From Planctomycetota bacterium (GTDB lineage: Bacteria > Planctomycetota > SZUA-567 > H5-PLA8), in the NCBI GenBank assembly GCA_015075375.1, contig JABTUM010000001.1:801201-865200 (forward strand): DNA of 64,000 nucleotides, read 5' to 3'. The number at the start of each line of letters is the position of its first letter. Position 1 is the stretch's first letter. The translations under genes were made by a program, and so were the position numbers. Shown here one piece after another: positions 24,874 to 34,787 of this stretch. Below the pieces are notes generated by a model that was not told the origin of the DNA, ran no database searches, and saw only the letters and a list, made by a program, of their open reading frames with translations.

Positions 24874-27006
24874 CTAACGATCCGCGGGCTCGTCCGGAAA
24901 CGGCTTGCCTTGCTTGAACAGGTCCGCATGCCGCTTGAGCTTTGCGGCCAATTCGGCTTGATCGGAAGCTTCCGCCGTGCGCCAAGCGAGTTCCCCAACT
25001 TGCACGGCCTCTTCGAAGCGTCCTTGCACGGCATAAGCGGTAGCCAACACGTGGAGCAACTCCGGCTCCGGAGACTCTGTCGCTCCGATATCGGACTCGG
25101 CCTTATCGGTCACTACTTTCAAATAATGAGCGGCCTCAGGGTGCTGCGGCAAAAGACGGCGCGCGCGGTACAGCAATTCGAGGCCCTCGATCCAACGACC
25201 ATCCTGACAACGCTCCCAAGCGCGCTTGACCTGCAGGGATGTGCGCGCCACGGCATCTTGCACCAAAGCGCGTTCGGCGGCATCGAAGTAGTTTTTCGCA
25301 TCGGTCAGGTTGGGATTGAGCTTCAGGGCATGCTCAAGGAAATCGAGCGCCTCCGCGTAGCGCTTCTGCCGAATCCGCACCCAGCCCATGTACATGTACG
25401 GCTCCGGCAGATCGGGGCTGAGCTCGGTCGCGCGCAGGAGGTGGCGTTCGGCGCCATCCAGATCGCCCAGCGTTGCCAGCACCATGCCCAGGTTATTCTG
25501 TGCATCAACGAAGCGGGGATTGTTCTCGGTAGCGGTTTGAAGCAGCGGCCGCGCCGCCTCGTGCTGTCCGCGTAAGATCAGCGCGGCACCCAATGCATTG
25601 AGCACCGTCGCCGCATCCGGCATGCGCGCGTAAGCCATCAGGAGCAGCGGCAACGCTTCGAAACCCTTTTGGCTTTTCAACCGCTCCATGCCCAGTCCCA
25701 GGTGCGCGCGTCCGTTGTGCGGTTCCTGATCGAGCACGTCGAGCCAAATGGCGCGTTCGTCGCGATACAGTTCGTTCGCTTGCCGGGTTTTTCTACCCAA
25801 TGCGAGCGCTGCGGCTACCAGCACGAGCGCCGCAAGCGCGGTCGTTAAAGTTGCCGGCCAACGCCCTCGGGCAAAGCATGCGACGCCCAGCCGGTAGCAT
25901 CCGCATACCACGAGCGTCACGGGCGCGGCCAAGGCGAGGTACATACGATGCTCGTCGGCGCGCAAAGCCAGCACTACCAGGCTAGACGAAGGCGCCAACG
26001 CCAGAAAAAAGAGCACGCCCAAAAAGCCCCAGGCTTGCCGGCGCAAATAACCCAACACCGTCGCCGCGAGCATTGCGACGACTCCGAGTCCGGGAATGAC
26101 AACGCTTGATACATTGCGAACATACGGCCAGTCGTACACGAAACAGAGCCGATCCGGCCAGAAGGCCAGTTTGAGGTAGTACACGATTACTCCGGCTTGC
26201 GTGCATAGATAGGCAAACGGCGAGTTATGCTCCGCATGGTTCGAGACCATGTTGATGCGTTCACCGGTCAGCACCGTGATCCCAACCAAAGACCAAGTGG
26301 CAAACAGCGCCACGAAATAGCGTGCCTGCTTCCGCAGTCCTTGGAATCCGGCTTCCGAAAAGAGCCCGTGGTAAAGGAGCGCGAGGACCGGCGCCGCAGC
26401 CGCAGTCTCCTTGGCCAGCACGCCCAAGCAACACGCCGCGAACGCCAAGATGCTCCAGATTCGCGAAGCACTCGGCTCCAATCGCCGCGCCGTGGCGTAG
26501 AGCGTAAGGAGGATGAAGAATGCCCCCAAAGCCTCGGTGCGCTGCACGATATAGGTAACGCAAGTCGTTTGAAGCGGGTGAACCAGCCACAGGAGGGCGG
26601 CCGCGAAGGCCAGCGGCGTGGCGGCAGGGGCGAAATGCTCGCGGCACAACGGAAGAAGGAGGCTGCGCCGCAGGAGTCCGAAGAGCAGCAGACCCGAAGC
26701 GGCATGCAGCGCTACGTTGAAAGCGTGATAGCCCCATGTTTCATAGCCGCTCCACGCGTAGCTCAACGCCAAGGTAAACGAAAGCAAGGGGCGGTCGCTT
26801 GCCGTGCTGCTTGGAGGAGCGTTCAGGAAGCGCGAAACAGGCGTGAGCCCGCGAATATGGGTATTGTAGAGAATCGCATCGAAGTCATCGAAAATGAAGA
26901 TGCCGCCGAATGCATTGGAGTACACGGCGACCGTGGCTGCCATGAGCAGCATCGCGAGGCCCGCGCGCGCGGCGCGCGACCAGGAATCGGTGTAAGGATC
27001 GTTCAT
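24874..27006 (-). CDS. TMTC-like membrane TPR protein 4 (GT-C glycosyltransferase-like)
   Basis: 710 residues, last gene of the anti-sigma/TMTC-like operon. About 11 membrane helices are followed by a C-terminal TPR region from about residue 420. The first loop has the GT-C acidic pair (GIFIFDDFDAILYNTHIRG). Next come DRPLLSFTLALSYAWSGYET and WGYHAFNVALHAASG, and later HPLQTTCVTYIVQRTEALGA and ALAPSSSLVVLALRADEHRM, all shared with the three upstream paralogues. TPR motifs include AQNNLGMVLATLGDLDGAER. The layout matches the TMTC family (O-mannosyltransferases in animals): a polyprenyl-linked sugar would be transferred at the outer membrane face. The ATG overlaps the stop of the upstream gene (ATGA). 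It is the most divergent of the four copies. Confidence 0.75.
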   Translation of the reverse strand: MNDPYTDSWSRAARAGLAMLLMAATVAVYSNAFGGIFIFDDFDAILYNTHIRGLTPVSRFLNAPPSSTASDRPLLSFTLALSYAWSGYETWGYHAFNVALHAASGLLLFGLLRRSLLLPLCREHFAPAATPLAFAAALLWLVHPLQTTCVTYIVQRTEALGAFFILLTLYATARRLEPSASRIWSILAFAACCLGVLAKETAAAAPVLALLYHGLFSEAGFQGLRKQARYFVALFATWSLVGITVLTGERINMVSNHAEHNSPFAYLCTQAGVIVYYLKLAFWPDRLCFVYDWPYVRNVSSVVIPGLGVVAMLAATVLGYLRRQAWGFLGVLFFLALAPSSSLVVLALRADEHRMYLALAAPVTLVVCGCYRLGVACFARGRWPATLTTALAALVLVAAALALGRKTRQANELYRDERAIWLDVLDQEPHNGRAHLGLGMERLKSQKGFEALPLLLMAYARMPDAATVLNALGAALILRGQHEAARPLLQTATENNPRFVDAQNNLGMVLATLGDLDGAERHLLRATELSPDLPEPYMYMGWVRIRQKRYAEALDFLEHALKLNPNLTDAKNYFDAAERALVQDAVARTSLQVKRAWERCQDGRWIEGLELLYRARRLLPQHPEAAHYLKVVTDKAESDIGATESPEPELLHVLATAYAVQGRFEEAVQVGELAWRTAEASDQAELAAKLKRHADLFKQGKPFPDEPADR

Positions 27007-27920
27007 GCCGAATGGCGCGTTTCCACGGCAAAGCCGCCCACCGCCGTCATGCCCGCAAGCATCGCGAGGTCCAATACATGCTCGAACTGATGCGCGGCCA
27101 GATTCAGCGCCACGCCCCGGCTGGGATCCGATGAGAAGGCCATGATCTCGACGCTTAACACGCGCACTCCAATCGCCACGCACAGTCCGGCGCCGACGCC
27201 CCACCCCAGCCAAGCCGCAGGCCGGTGAAAATCAGGCGCGGCCGCTCGGCCCACCTGCCAGGCAAATCCAGCAAGCAGTGGGAGCGTAACCAAAACGTGC
27301 GTGAAAATCTCGCGAGCTTGGTGCCCGGCGAACCGAGGCGACCAAGCGCCATCCGCGCCCCAGCGCAGCAACATGCACGAAAATAATCCTGCGGCCAACG
27401 CCAACCCCCGGGCGCCATGGGATCGATCTGAAGGCGCAAGGCAACGGCCCACGCCGAAAAAGATCCCACCCAAGGCCAAGTCGCTCCACAAATGAAAACG
27501 AAAATGCACGCCCGCCTCGGTGAGCCCCGGGGCCGCATGGCTTTGCGAAAAATTGAGCCAAGCCGCTTCCCAACCGTCTTCGAGACCGGACCATCCCGCC
27601 AGGAGCGCCGTGAAACAGGCCGCGAAAGCCGCACTACGACCACATTGAGCCAACGCTTCCCGCCAGGATCGTGGTCCGTTCACGCCTGCCAGCCAGCACA
27701 GTCCCAGCACGAATACGTGCGGGATTTCGCGTAGCGCATGTCCGGGATACAGCGCGATGAATAGGAGCGCGCGATCGGCACTCTCGTGCGCGCGATCGCG
27801 CCACAAAGCGGAGCTTCCCAGTTCACTCCAAACCACGGCCAGGGACGCCGTAAGCATCAGGCCACCGAAAGCCCAAGCGGCCATGCGCCAGCGCCGCGTG
27901 CCTTCATCCGCTGCGCTCAA
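27003..27920 (-). CDS. Multi-pass membrane protein of unknown family, inside the TMTC-like operon
   Basis: 305 residues with about seven or eight hydrophobic helices (for example AFGGLMLTASLAVVW, ALREIPHVFVLGLCWLAG, LALGGIFFGVGRCL, LAMLAGMTAVGGFAV). No known motif was found. His-containing helices (HFRFHLWSDLALGG, HQAREIFTHVLVTLPLLAG, HQFEHVLDLAM) stand out and could bind a metal or a lipid headgroup, which is speculation. The start is a TTG at 27920 overlapping the upstream stop (TTGA) and preceded by GAGGTAAGG; an in-frame ATG at 27884 would lose the overlap. The stop overlaps the start of the fourth TMTC-like gene. It is tightly coupled to that family and probably works with it. Confidence 0.68.
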   Translation of the reverse strand: MSAADEGTRRWRMAAWAFGGLMLTASLAVVWSELGSSALWRDRAHESADRALLFIALYPGHALREIPHVFVLGLCWLAGVNGPRSWREALAQCGRSAAFAACFTALLAGWSGLEDGWEAAWLNFSQSHAAPGLTEAGVHFRFHLWSDLALGGIFFGVGRCLAPSDRSHGARGLALAAGLFSCMLLRWGADGAWSPRFAGHQAREIFTHVLVTLPLLAGFAWQVGRAAAPDFHRPAAWLGWGVGAGLCVAIGVRVLSVEIMAFSSDPSRGVALNLAAHQFEHVLDLAMLAGMTAVGGFAVETRHSA

Positions 27921-30163
27921 GGCCTTACCTCGGCCGGCGGAGGGAAGGCCTCGCCTCGTTCGAATGCGCGCACACGCCCGAGGATGGATTCCGCTTGCTC
28001 GGGACGCTTCTGCTCTTCGGCACTGGCAGCCGCCAGCCTTCCGATGCTCGCCGCCTCCTCGTAGTTTCCTTCCGTGGCGAAGGCCAGCGCCAGCAGGAAG
28101 AGCGCCGCCGTCGAGTCTTCCTCTGCATCGAGCGCCTGGAATCGCTCGTTGGCCTTCTCACGCAGCACTTTAGCGTAATGGCGCGCCTGAGGATGTTCCG
28201 GCAGCAGACGCAGCGCGTAATAGATCTCCTGCAGCCCTTCTTCCATACGCCCCGCCAAGCTCGCTTCCCAGCCGCGCTTGACATGCCCGTCGGCCTGCCG
28301 CATCAGCAACAGCCCTCGACCGTGCGCGAATGCGCGCGCGGCCGCGGGATCGTCGGGGCGAAGGCGATACGCTTTCTCCAGGTAGGCCAGCGCTTCTTCG
28401 AGCTTTCCCTGTCCTGCCAACGCCGCACCCACACGCAAATAGGTCTCGTGCCAATTCGGATCTATTACCATGGCTTGGCGGTAAGCCTTCACGGCCGCTT
28501 CGCTTGCCTGACGCGCTTCATGCACCATGCCCAAGTTGATCCATAATCTCGCATCGGACGGAACCAAATCCAGTCCGCGCTGCAACCACGTCTCGGCATC
28601 CTCCATACGTCCGACTTGAAGCAGCGCGCCACCGTAACCCAGATAGAAATCCGGATAATGCCTTATGCGTGGATCGTTCTGCGCGGCCTCCAGCAATGGC
28701 AGCGCCTCGTGAAACTCTCCACGTTTCAACAAATGCGACGCAAGATTCAAACTCCCCAGCGGATGCCCCGGTTCCACCGCAAGGCACTTACGAAATTGTT
28801 CCTCGGCTTGCTCCGCATGCCCTCGCCGATCGAGGTGAAATCCAAGCTCGTTGTATGCCAAAGGCGCGCGAGGGTAGTTTCGCTGTACGTCTTCCCACAG
28901 GGTCCGGCCGCTTTCGAAGAGGGTATTGCGCCGAAGCGTCAAGGCGCCCAAGGCGCCGGCCCATGCTCCAATCAGCACCAAGCCCCATAGGGCCAGCGTC
29001 CGACCGCGCACCCCTCGATTCAGAATCAGCGTACTTGCGCCTACAACCAAGATTGCCACCGGCGCGGCCACAGGCAGATACATGCGGCGCTCTTCCGCCA
29101 GCGCCGGAAGCGCCAGGAAACTGCTCGACGGAGCCAACACTAAAAAGAAAAGCGCTGCCGGTACCGACCACGCTCGGCGCTCCCACAGTCCCCACAACGT
29201 GAATCCTCCGGCCAGAGCGATCGGTGCCATGGGCACAAGCACTTCCGCCGGAGTATCGCAAACGTCGCGATAATGCTGAAAGCTCGTGGGAAACGGGAAG
29301 ATTGAAAGTTTAAGGTAAAGCAGATGCGCATCGAACTGATTAAGCAAGTACTGCCCGTGCGACCACTTTTGCTCCAGCACTTGGCCGACGACGCCTTGCA
29401 TGCGCCCTCGCGCCACCAGGACCGCCAACGGCAACCACGTCAGCGCCAGAACCGCATACAACGCTTTGTGTTTCCGCCAAGCCAGGCGCCAGCCCCATGA
29501 GACAAGCACCGCATCGAAAACGAAGACTCCAAGGGGAGCGGTGGCCATATCCTGTTTGCAGCCCATGCCCAGGAGGCACGCGATCCCACTGGCCGCATAC
29601 CAACGCCAAGGCCGCGAGGACATGAAACCGCGCAACGCCGTATATAAGGTCAGAAGATAGAATAGGCTCATCAACGCCTGTACGCGCTGGATGGTGTACG
29701 TCACACAAACCACGCATACCGGATGCACGATCCAGACCAGCGCGACGGCCAAGGCCAGGCCTTCGGCGTGCTCGCCCAAACGCGGGCGCAACGATTCCAG
29801 CTTAAGCGTCCTGCGCATCAATCCATACAACGTCAAACCCGTCAGGAGATGGATCAGTAAATTGACGAGGTGATAGCCCCAGGGCTGATACCCGCTCAAT
29901 GCATAGCTGATTGCCAGGGTGTAAGCGCCCACCGGACGATCGGGCGATTGGGGATCCGGATAACCGTAAATGGCTTCCCATGGCGGCCAGAGCTTTTGAA
30001 TCTTCGGATTATCGAGCACGATGGTCCAGTCGTCGTGCACGAAGACACCGCCAAAGCTGTTCGAGTAAACGGCAACGCCCGCCGCCACCAAGAGGAGCGG
30101 TGCGAGAATCCTCAGCGCCGCGAGCGGCGGAGGACCGTCTGCCTGCGGCGCCGCTACATTCAT
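27917..30163 (-). CDS. TMTC-like membrane TPR protein 3 (GT-C glycosyltransferase-like)
   Basis: 748 residues. N-terminal GT-C-like membrane half: first helix LLVAAGVAVYSNSFGGVF, then the acidic loop VHDDWTIVLDNPKI and SPDRPVGAYTLAISYALSGY with WGYHLVNLLIHLLTG. Middle blocks are HPVCVVCVTYTIQRVQALMS and LAPSSSFLALPALAEERRMY. TPR repeats run through the last ~300 residues, including YNELGFHLDRRGHAEQAEEQ and LWINLGMVHEARQASEAAVK. Shared loops and length show it is a paralogue of its neighbours. TMTC-like transfer of a lipid-linked sugar to exported proteins is the inferred role. It starts at ATG 30163 inside the preceding stop (ATGA) and ends overlapping the unknown membrane gene. Confidence 0.78.
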   Translation of the reverse strand: MNVAAPQADGPPPLAALRILAPLLLVAAGVAVYSNSFGGVFVHDDWTIVLDNPKIQKLWPPWEAIYGYPDPQSPDRPVGAYTLAISYALSGYQPWGYHLVNLLIHLLTGLTLYGLMRRTLKLESLRPRLGEHAEGLALAVALVWIVHPVCVVCVTYTIQRVQALMSLFYLLTLYTALRGFMSSRPWRWYAASGIACLLGMGCKQDMATAPLGVFVFDAVLVSWGWRLAWRKHKALYAVLALTWLPLAVLVARGRMQGVVGQVLEQKWSHGQYLLNQFDAHLLYLKLSIFPFPTSFQHYRDVCDTPAEVLVPMAPIALAGGFTLWGLWERRAWSVPAALFFLVLAPSSSFLALPALAEERRMYLPVAAPVAILVVGASTLILNRGVRGRTLALWGLVLIGAWAGALGALTLRRNTLFESGRTLWEDVQRNYPRAPLAYNELGFHLDRRGHAEQAEEQFRKCLAVEPGHPLGSLNLASHLLKRGEFHEALPLLEAAQNDPRIRHYPDFYLGYGGALLQVGRMEDAETWLQRGLDLVPSDARLWINLGMVHEARQASEAAVKAYRQAMVIDPNWHETYLRVGAALAGQGKLEEALAYLEKAYRLRPDDPAAARAFAHGRGLLLMRQADGHVKRGWEASLAGRMEEGLQEIYYALRLLPEHPQARHYAKVLREKANERFQALDAEEDSTAALFLLALAFATEGNYEEAASIGRLAAASAEEQKRPEQAESILGRVRAFERGEAFPPPAEVRP

Positions 30164-32403
30164 GGCCGCGCCCCACCATCTAACGCGGGAAGCGGAAAAG
30201 CGAGTTTCTGCTCGTACAACGCGAGCCGATCGCGGACCGTTTGAGCCCGTTTCTCGTCGTGGGCGGCCTTTGCGAGGAGGAGTGCGTTTTCGGCCCAACG
30301 CCGGGCTTCGTCCCACTCGCCTTCGACGGCGAATGCGGCCGCCAAGTCAACCGCCTTCATGGGATCTTCGGTCTCGTCCAAGGCCATGTTCTCTTCGGCC
30401 TTCTGGCGCGCGACGGAAACGTAATGCTTGGCCAGCGCGTGATCGGGCGCCAGACGCAACGCGTAGTACAACTCCCGCAAGCCTTCTTCGAGTTTACCTT
30501 TGCCACAGCGTTCCCAACCGGTTCGCACATGCGCGTCGGCGCGCTGCGCGATCAGCATCCCCGCCACGCGCTGGCGATTCTCCAATGCGTAATCCCATTG
30601 CGGCTTCAGCGCGCACGCGCGTTCGAGCAGCGGTAGAGCGTCTGCCAGACGGCCTTCGCGCGCATGGAGCCATCCCAGGTAAGCAAACGCCTCTGCTTCG
30701 CCGCCATGCGCCGCGACCGTCTCCTCCAGCAGCGCGCGCGCTTCGTCCCAGCATTCCTCCCGGATGCGCAGTAAAGCCAGATTGATGCGCAGCCCCGCGT
30801 GGTTGGGATCGACTTCCAGCCCGCGCCGAATCGCCCGGTCGGCCTCTTCAAGCCGGCCGAGCTGCAGCAACGCAGCGCCGTAATTGAGATGCAGTCCAGC
30901 ACGCGAAGCCAAAAACGGTTCGCGGCGCGCGACCTCAAGATGCCGTAAGGCTTCTTCCGTGCGGCCTTCGCGAAGCAACAGATTCGCGAGATTGAGATTA
31001 GCCCAAGCGTGCTCAGGACCGACCTTCACCGCCTGTTCAAAGCAAGCCTTGGCTTCGGGCAGTTGCCCCAGCCGCTCGAGCACAATGCCCAGGTTGTTGT
31101 GGCCACGCGGCGAGTCCGGGTACGCTTCTGCGACGCTCCGCCAGAAGGCGGCGTGGTTCTCAAAGATCCGGTTTCGGCGCACGGTCAGTGCGCTCCATAG
31201 GAGCGCCAGTGCGATTACGGCCAGCCAAGCCAGCATAGGTTTCCAGCGCGGTCTTGAGCTTTCGGCGGAGCCGCGCAACAACACATACCAAATGCCTCCG
31301 ACCGCCAGGACACACACGCCGGCCAGCGGCAGGTACATGCGCCTTTCGTCGGCGATTTCACCGGTGGGAAACAGGCTCGTCGAAGGGGCCAATGCCATGA
31401 AGAAAAGCGCCATGGGAAGCGACCAGCACCTGCGGCGCCACAGCCCCCAACCGGTCAGCGCCAGCATTCCAAACACCAACGCCGCCGGTAGTCCCACCTC
31501 CAGCCAACCTTCTGCCACCGGGCGGTAGTGCTGCATGCTCAGCCCGCTGGGCCATGCCGCCAATTTCAAATAGAAGAAGATGTTTCCAAACTGCGTGCGT
31601 CCGTATTCGGCGCGCGTCCAGGCCAGGTCCACGGCCTCTTCGACTATGGTCGGCATGCCTCCGTAGGCCACCAAGAAACCCAATGGAATCCAGCATGCCA
31701 GCAGACCCAGGTGCAACACCCAGCGGCGGCGCAATGCTTCGCGCAAACTGCCTGAAACCAGGACCGCATCCAAGAACAGCACCATGACCGGCGCGGAAAC
31801 CATGTCCTGCTTGCAGCCCATCCCCAACGCGCACGCCAATACGGCCAAGAGCATCCAAACACCCGGCGGCCTGACGGTAAATGCGCGCACCGACGCATAG
31901 AGCGTGAGCAGGTAAAAGAGCGCCATCAGCGACTGCGCGCGCTGAACGATAAAGGAAGTGCATGCCACCCCCAGCGGATGCACACACCAAAGCAGCGCGG
32001 CGGCAAGGGCGAGGGCATCCGCGGCAGGCGCGAACACTTCGGCTACCGCGGGCAACCGCAGCGCGTGCCGGATCAACCCGTACAGCGCAAGCGTGGCGAG
32101 CAGGTGCACGAGCACGCTGCCCAGATGATGCCCCCACGTCTCGTACCCGCTCAGCGCCCAAGTCAGCGCCAGCGAGTACGCGGCTACCGGGCGATCGAAA
32201 TGTTTGGGACTGGGATAGCCGTATACGGCCTCCCATGGCGGCCAAGCCTTGCGGATGCTCTCGTTCGGCACCACGGAAGTGAAATCGTCGTAAACCCAAG
32301 CGCCGTGGAGGCTGTTGGCGTAAATCGCGGCGGTGACGGCCATCAGGAGCAGTGGCGCCCAGCGCGGCCATTCGCGAGCTTCAGACCCTTGGGGCGGCTT
32401 CAT
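30160..32403 (-). CDS. TMTC-like membrane TPR protein 2 (GT-C glycosyltransferase-like)
   Basis: 747 residues. Acidic first loop WVYDDFTSVVPNESIRKAWP, then HFDRPVAAYSLALTWALSGY and WGHHLGSVLVHLLATL. The blocks HPLGVACTSFIVQRAQSLMA and LAPSTSLFPTGEIADERRMY align with the other three copies. The C-terminal ~300 residues are TPRs (GHNNLGIVLERLGQLPEAKA, AWANLNLANLLLREGRTEEA, AFAYLGWLHAREGRLADALP). Predicted to be an integral membrane GT-C-fold sugar transferase with periplasmic or cytoplasmic TPR domain for binding its target; the family is known, this target is not. ATG 32403 overlaps the upstream stop (ATGA), so synthesis of the copies is coupled. Confidence 0.8.
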   Translation of the reverse strand: MKPPQGSEAREWPRWAPLLLMAVTAAIYANSLHGAWVYDDFTSVVPNESIRKAWPPWEAVYGYPSPKHFDRPVAAYSLALTWALSGYETWGHHLGSVLVHLLATLALYGLIRHALRLPAVAEVFAPAADALALAAALLWCVHPLGVACTSFIVQRAQSLMALFYLLTLYASVRAFTVRPPGVWMLLAVLACALGMGCKQDMVSAPVMVLFLDAVLVSGSLREALRRRWVLHLGLLACWIPLGFLVAYGGMPTIVEEAVDLAWTRAEYGRTQFGNIFFYLKLAAWPSGLSMQHYRPVAEGWLEVGLPAALVFGMLALTGWGLWRRRCWSLPMALFFMALAPSTSLFPTGEIADERRMYLPLAGVCVLAVGGIWYVLLRGSAESSRPRWKPMLAWLAVIALALLWSALTVRRNRIFENHAAFWRSVAEAYPDSPRGHNNLGIVLERLGQLPEAKACFEQAVKVGPEHAWANLNLANLLLREGRTEEALRHLEVARREPFLASRAGLHLNYGAALLQLGRLEEADRAIRRGLEVDPNHAGLRINLALLRIREECWDEARALLEETVAAHGGEAEAFAYLGWLHAREGRLADALPLLERACALKPQWDYALENRQRVAGMLIAQRADAHVRTGWERCGKGKLEEGLRELYYALRLAPDHALAKHYVSVARQKAEENMALDETEDPMKAVDLAAAFAVEGEWDEARRWAENALLLAKAAHDEKRAQTVRDRLALYEQKLAFPLPALDGGARP

Positions 32404-34673
32404 GGTTTGACGAGCGCGGCGCCCAGCGCCAGTTCCGTGGTCGGATACGCCTCGCCCCTTGCATAGCCAGCCAAGCGCGCTTCCCAAAACTTGATCTGGT
32501 CCGCGTTACGATCCGCTTGCGCTTGTTTCAGGGCCGTTAGCCCGAACTTCGCGGCGTCCTCGTACTCTCCTTCGATCGCGAGTGCACTGGCCAGCAGCGT
32601 GACCGCCGAGAGCACCTTGGGATCATCGGCTTCGCCATGCATGAAATCTTCTTCGGCTTTACGCTTCATCACCGCCAGATAATGCAAGGCGTCCGGGTGA
32701 TTGGGCACCAAGCGCAGCGCCAGAAAAAGCTCCCGCATGCCCGTTTCGTAGTCGGACTGCAGGCAATGCTCCCATCCTTTTTTGGCGTGCAAGGTGGCTT
32801 GTCGTACGATCAAGATGTTGCGGACATCGGCCATACCCTCCTGCACCCAATACAGGCTCGGCCGCAGGCGCATCGCCTCGTCGAAATGATTCAGCGCTTC
32901 CTCCAGCCGGCCCTGCCTCGCGCGAACACGCCCCAATTGGCCGTGCGCTTCGGCGAGGTTGGGGGCCACAAGCAAGGCTCGCTCAAGATGCTCGGCCGCC
33001 TCATCCAAGCGCGAGAGCATCAGGCATGCAAGTCCTCGATTGTTCCAAAGTTCGGCCACCTTGGGGTCCAATTCGGTTCCAATTCGCGCTTGCTCTTCGG
33101 CTTCTTCGGCTCGTCCCAAGGCCAGCAAAGCCGCGGAACTACGCAGGCGCATGGTCGGAGACCTCCACGTCACGGGCATGGCGAGAGTCTTACTCAAATG
33201 AAACCATGCTTCTTCCACGTGGCCGTCTTCCAATAGGAGAGTTCCCAAACAGGCGTGCGAAGACATATGGTCGGGGTCTATCTCCAGGGCCCTTCGATAA
33301 CATGCCATGGCTTCCATGCGGCGTCCCTCGCGCTCCAACGTGGCGCCCAGATGGAAGTGCGCAAGCGGGTGATTCGGATAGTTGGCCACTACGCTGCGCC
33401 ACAATTTGACTTCGTGGTCGAACAGCGTATTGCGCCGGTACGTGGCCGTGGCATACGCCAACGCAAGGACGGTGATACACAGCGCCGAGGCCATGCGCAG
33501 CACCCCAAGGGACCATCGGCGATGCAAGCGCCAGCGTTCAACTAGGCTCCAGGCTCCGGAGACCGCGACAATCAGCAAAAAAGCGAGGGGTAAGTAGAAG
33601 CGCCGCTCGTCCGCAATCTCGCCCGTCGGCATGATACTGGACGATGGTCCCATAACCAGAAAGCACCATAAGCCCAATACTCCCCACCAGCGCCGCTTCC
33701 ATGCGCCCCACAGCGCCAGCAACGCCAAACTCAAAATGCCCGCCGCAGGCACCCAGATGCCCCCAATACCCGACGCAACCGGCCGAAAATGCTGGAAACT
33801 CGTCCCCGACGGCCAGACGGCGATTTGAAGGTACATCCAGATGTTTCCGAACTGCGTGCGAGCGAATTCCCATCGTGAATAGAGGAATTGCGACATCAGC
33901 TCCACATCATTGGCCATCCGGCCAAAGAAGATCAGGTAAGACAGAACGATCCAAGTCGAAGCCAGCCCCACGTACAGACCGGGGCGGGCGCGCAAGGCGG
34001 CCCTCGGGCTTCCGGAGACCAGCACCACATCCAGCAGCAGAACGGCCAACGGCGCGGCGGCCATGTCTTGCTTGCTGCCCATGCCCAGCAGGCAAGCAAC
34101 GACCGCTGCCCCATACCAAGGCCATGGACGCGCTGACTCGAAACCCCGTAAGGAAGCGTAGAGCGTGAGCATAAAGAACAGCGCCATGAGGCTCTGTCCG
34201 CGCTGCGCAATGTACACGGTGCAGACCGTGCCGATGGGGTGCACTATCCAGATCAGCGCCACCGCGAAGGCGATACCGTCGGCTGCCTCCGCGTACCTTG
34301 CGCGCAGGGGCTCTAGCCGCAGGATCGCGCGGGTCAGACCGAAAAGGGTCCACCCCGCCAGAATCTGAACTACGAGGCTGACGGCATGAAAGCCCCAGGA
34401 CTCCTTGCCGCTGAGCGCATAGCTGAGCGCGTGGGTATAGGAAGTCACCGGTCGGTCGAAGGAATCGGCAAACGGATAACCGTAAAAGGACTCCCAAGGC
34501 GGCCAAAGCGCGTGAGATTCCTTAAGCGGCGGCAGCACACAGATGTGATCGTCAAACACGAAGGCCGAATGCATGGCGTTGGCATACAACGCCGCGGCCA
34601 CCGCCGCGAGGCACCATGGCGCCCAGCGGCGATTCAACGCCGCCCAGCCCTCGGGCTCCGCATGCCGTTCCAC
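32400..34673 (-). CDS. TMTC-like membrane TPR protein 1 (GT-C glycosyltransferase-like)
   Basis: 757 residues from the GTG at 34673. The first loop acidic motif is SAFVFDDHICVLPPLKES, followed by DRPVTSYTHALSYALSGKES and WGFHAVSLVVQILAGW. Conserved blocks: HPIGTVCTVYIAQRGQSLMA and MGPSSSIMPTGEIADERRFY. The C-terminal TPRs include AHFHLGATLEREGRRMEAMA, LWNNRGLACLMLSRLDEAAE and AHGQLGRVRARQGRLEEALN. The start is unsure: GTG 34673 gives an N-terminal tail as short as in the other copies and has GGCGGAG upstream; a TTG at 34775 would add 34 residues with no clear ribosome site but would lie only 12 bases from the anti-sigma-like stop. The stop overlaps the next copy (ATGA). First of four tandem paralogues. 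Confidence 0.78.
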   Translation of the reverse strand: MERHAEPEGWAALNRRWAPWCLAAVAAALYANAMHSAFVFDDHICVLPPLKESHALWPPWESFYGYPFADSFDRPVTSYTHALSYALSGKESWGFHAVSLVVQILAGWTLFGLTRAILRLEPLRARYAEAADGIAFAVALIWIVHPIGTVCTVYIAQRGQSLMALFFMLTLYASLRGFESARPWPWYGAAVVACLLGMGSKQDMAAAPLAVLLLDVVLVSGSPRAALRARPGLYVGLASTWIVLSYLIFFGRMANDVELMSQFLYSRWEFARTQFGNIWMYLQIAVWPSGTSFQHFRPVASGIGGIWVPAAGILSLALLALWGAWKRRWWGVLGLWCFLVMGPSSSIMPTGEIADERRFYLPLAFLLIVAVSGAWSLVERWRLHRRWSLGVLRMASALCITVLALAYATATYRRNTLFDHEVKLWRSVVANYPNHPLAHFHLGATLEREGRRMEAMACYRRALEIDPDHMSSHACLGTLLLEDGHVEEAWFHLSKTLAMPVTWRSPTMRLRSSAALLALGRAEEAEEQARIGTELDPKVAELWNNRGLACLMLSRLDEAAEHLERALLVAPNLAEAHGQLGRVRARQGRLEEALNHFDEAMRLRPSLYWVQEGMADVRNILIVRQATLHAKKGWEHCLQSDYETGMRELFLALRLVPNHPDALHYLAVMKRKAEEDFMHGEADDPKVLSAVTLLASALAIEGEYEDAAKFGLTALKQAQADRNADQIKFWEARLAGYARGEAYPTTELALGAALVKP

Positions 34674-34787
34674 GGGGTCAGCGTTCTCCGCCGCGGGGAG
34701 GCGCGATTGGATGAGCTTCTCTGAACATGGCGGCTTATAGGATACGGACTTCGCCCCTACTGGCAACGGTGGCAATTTCGAACGTGC

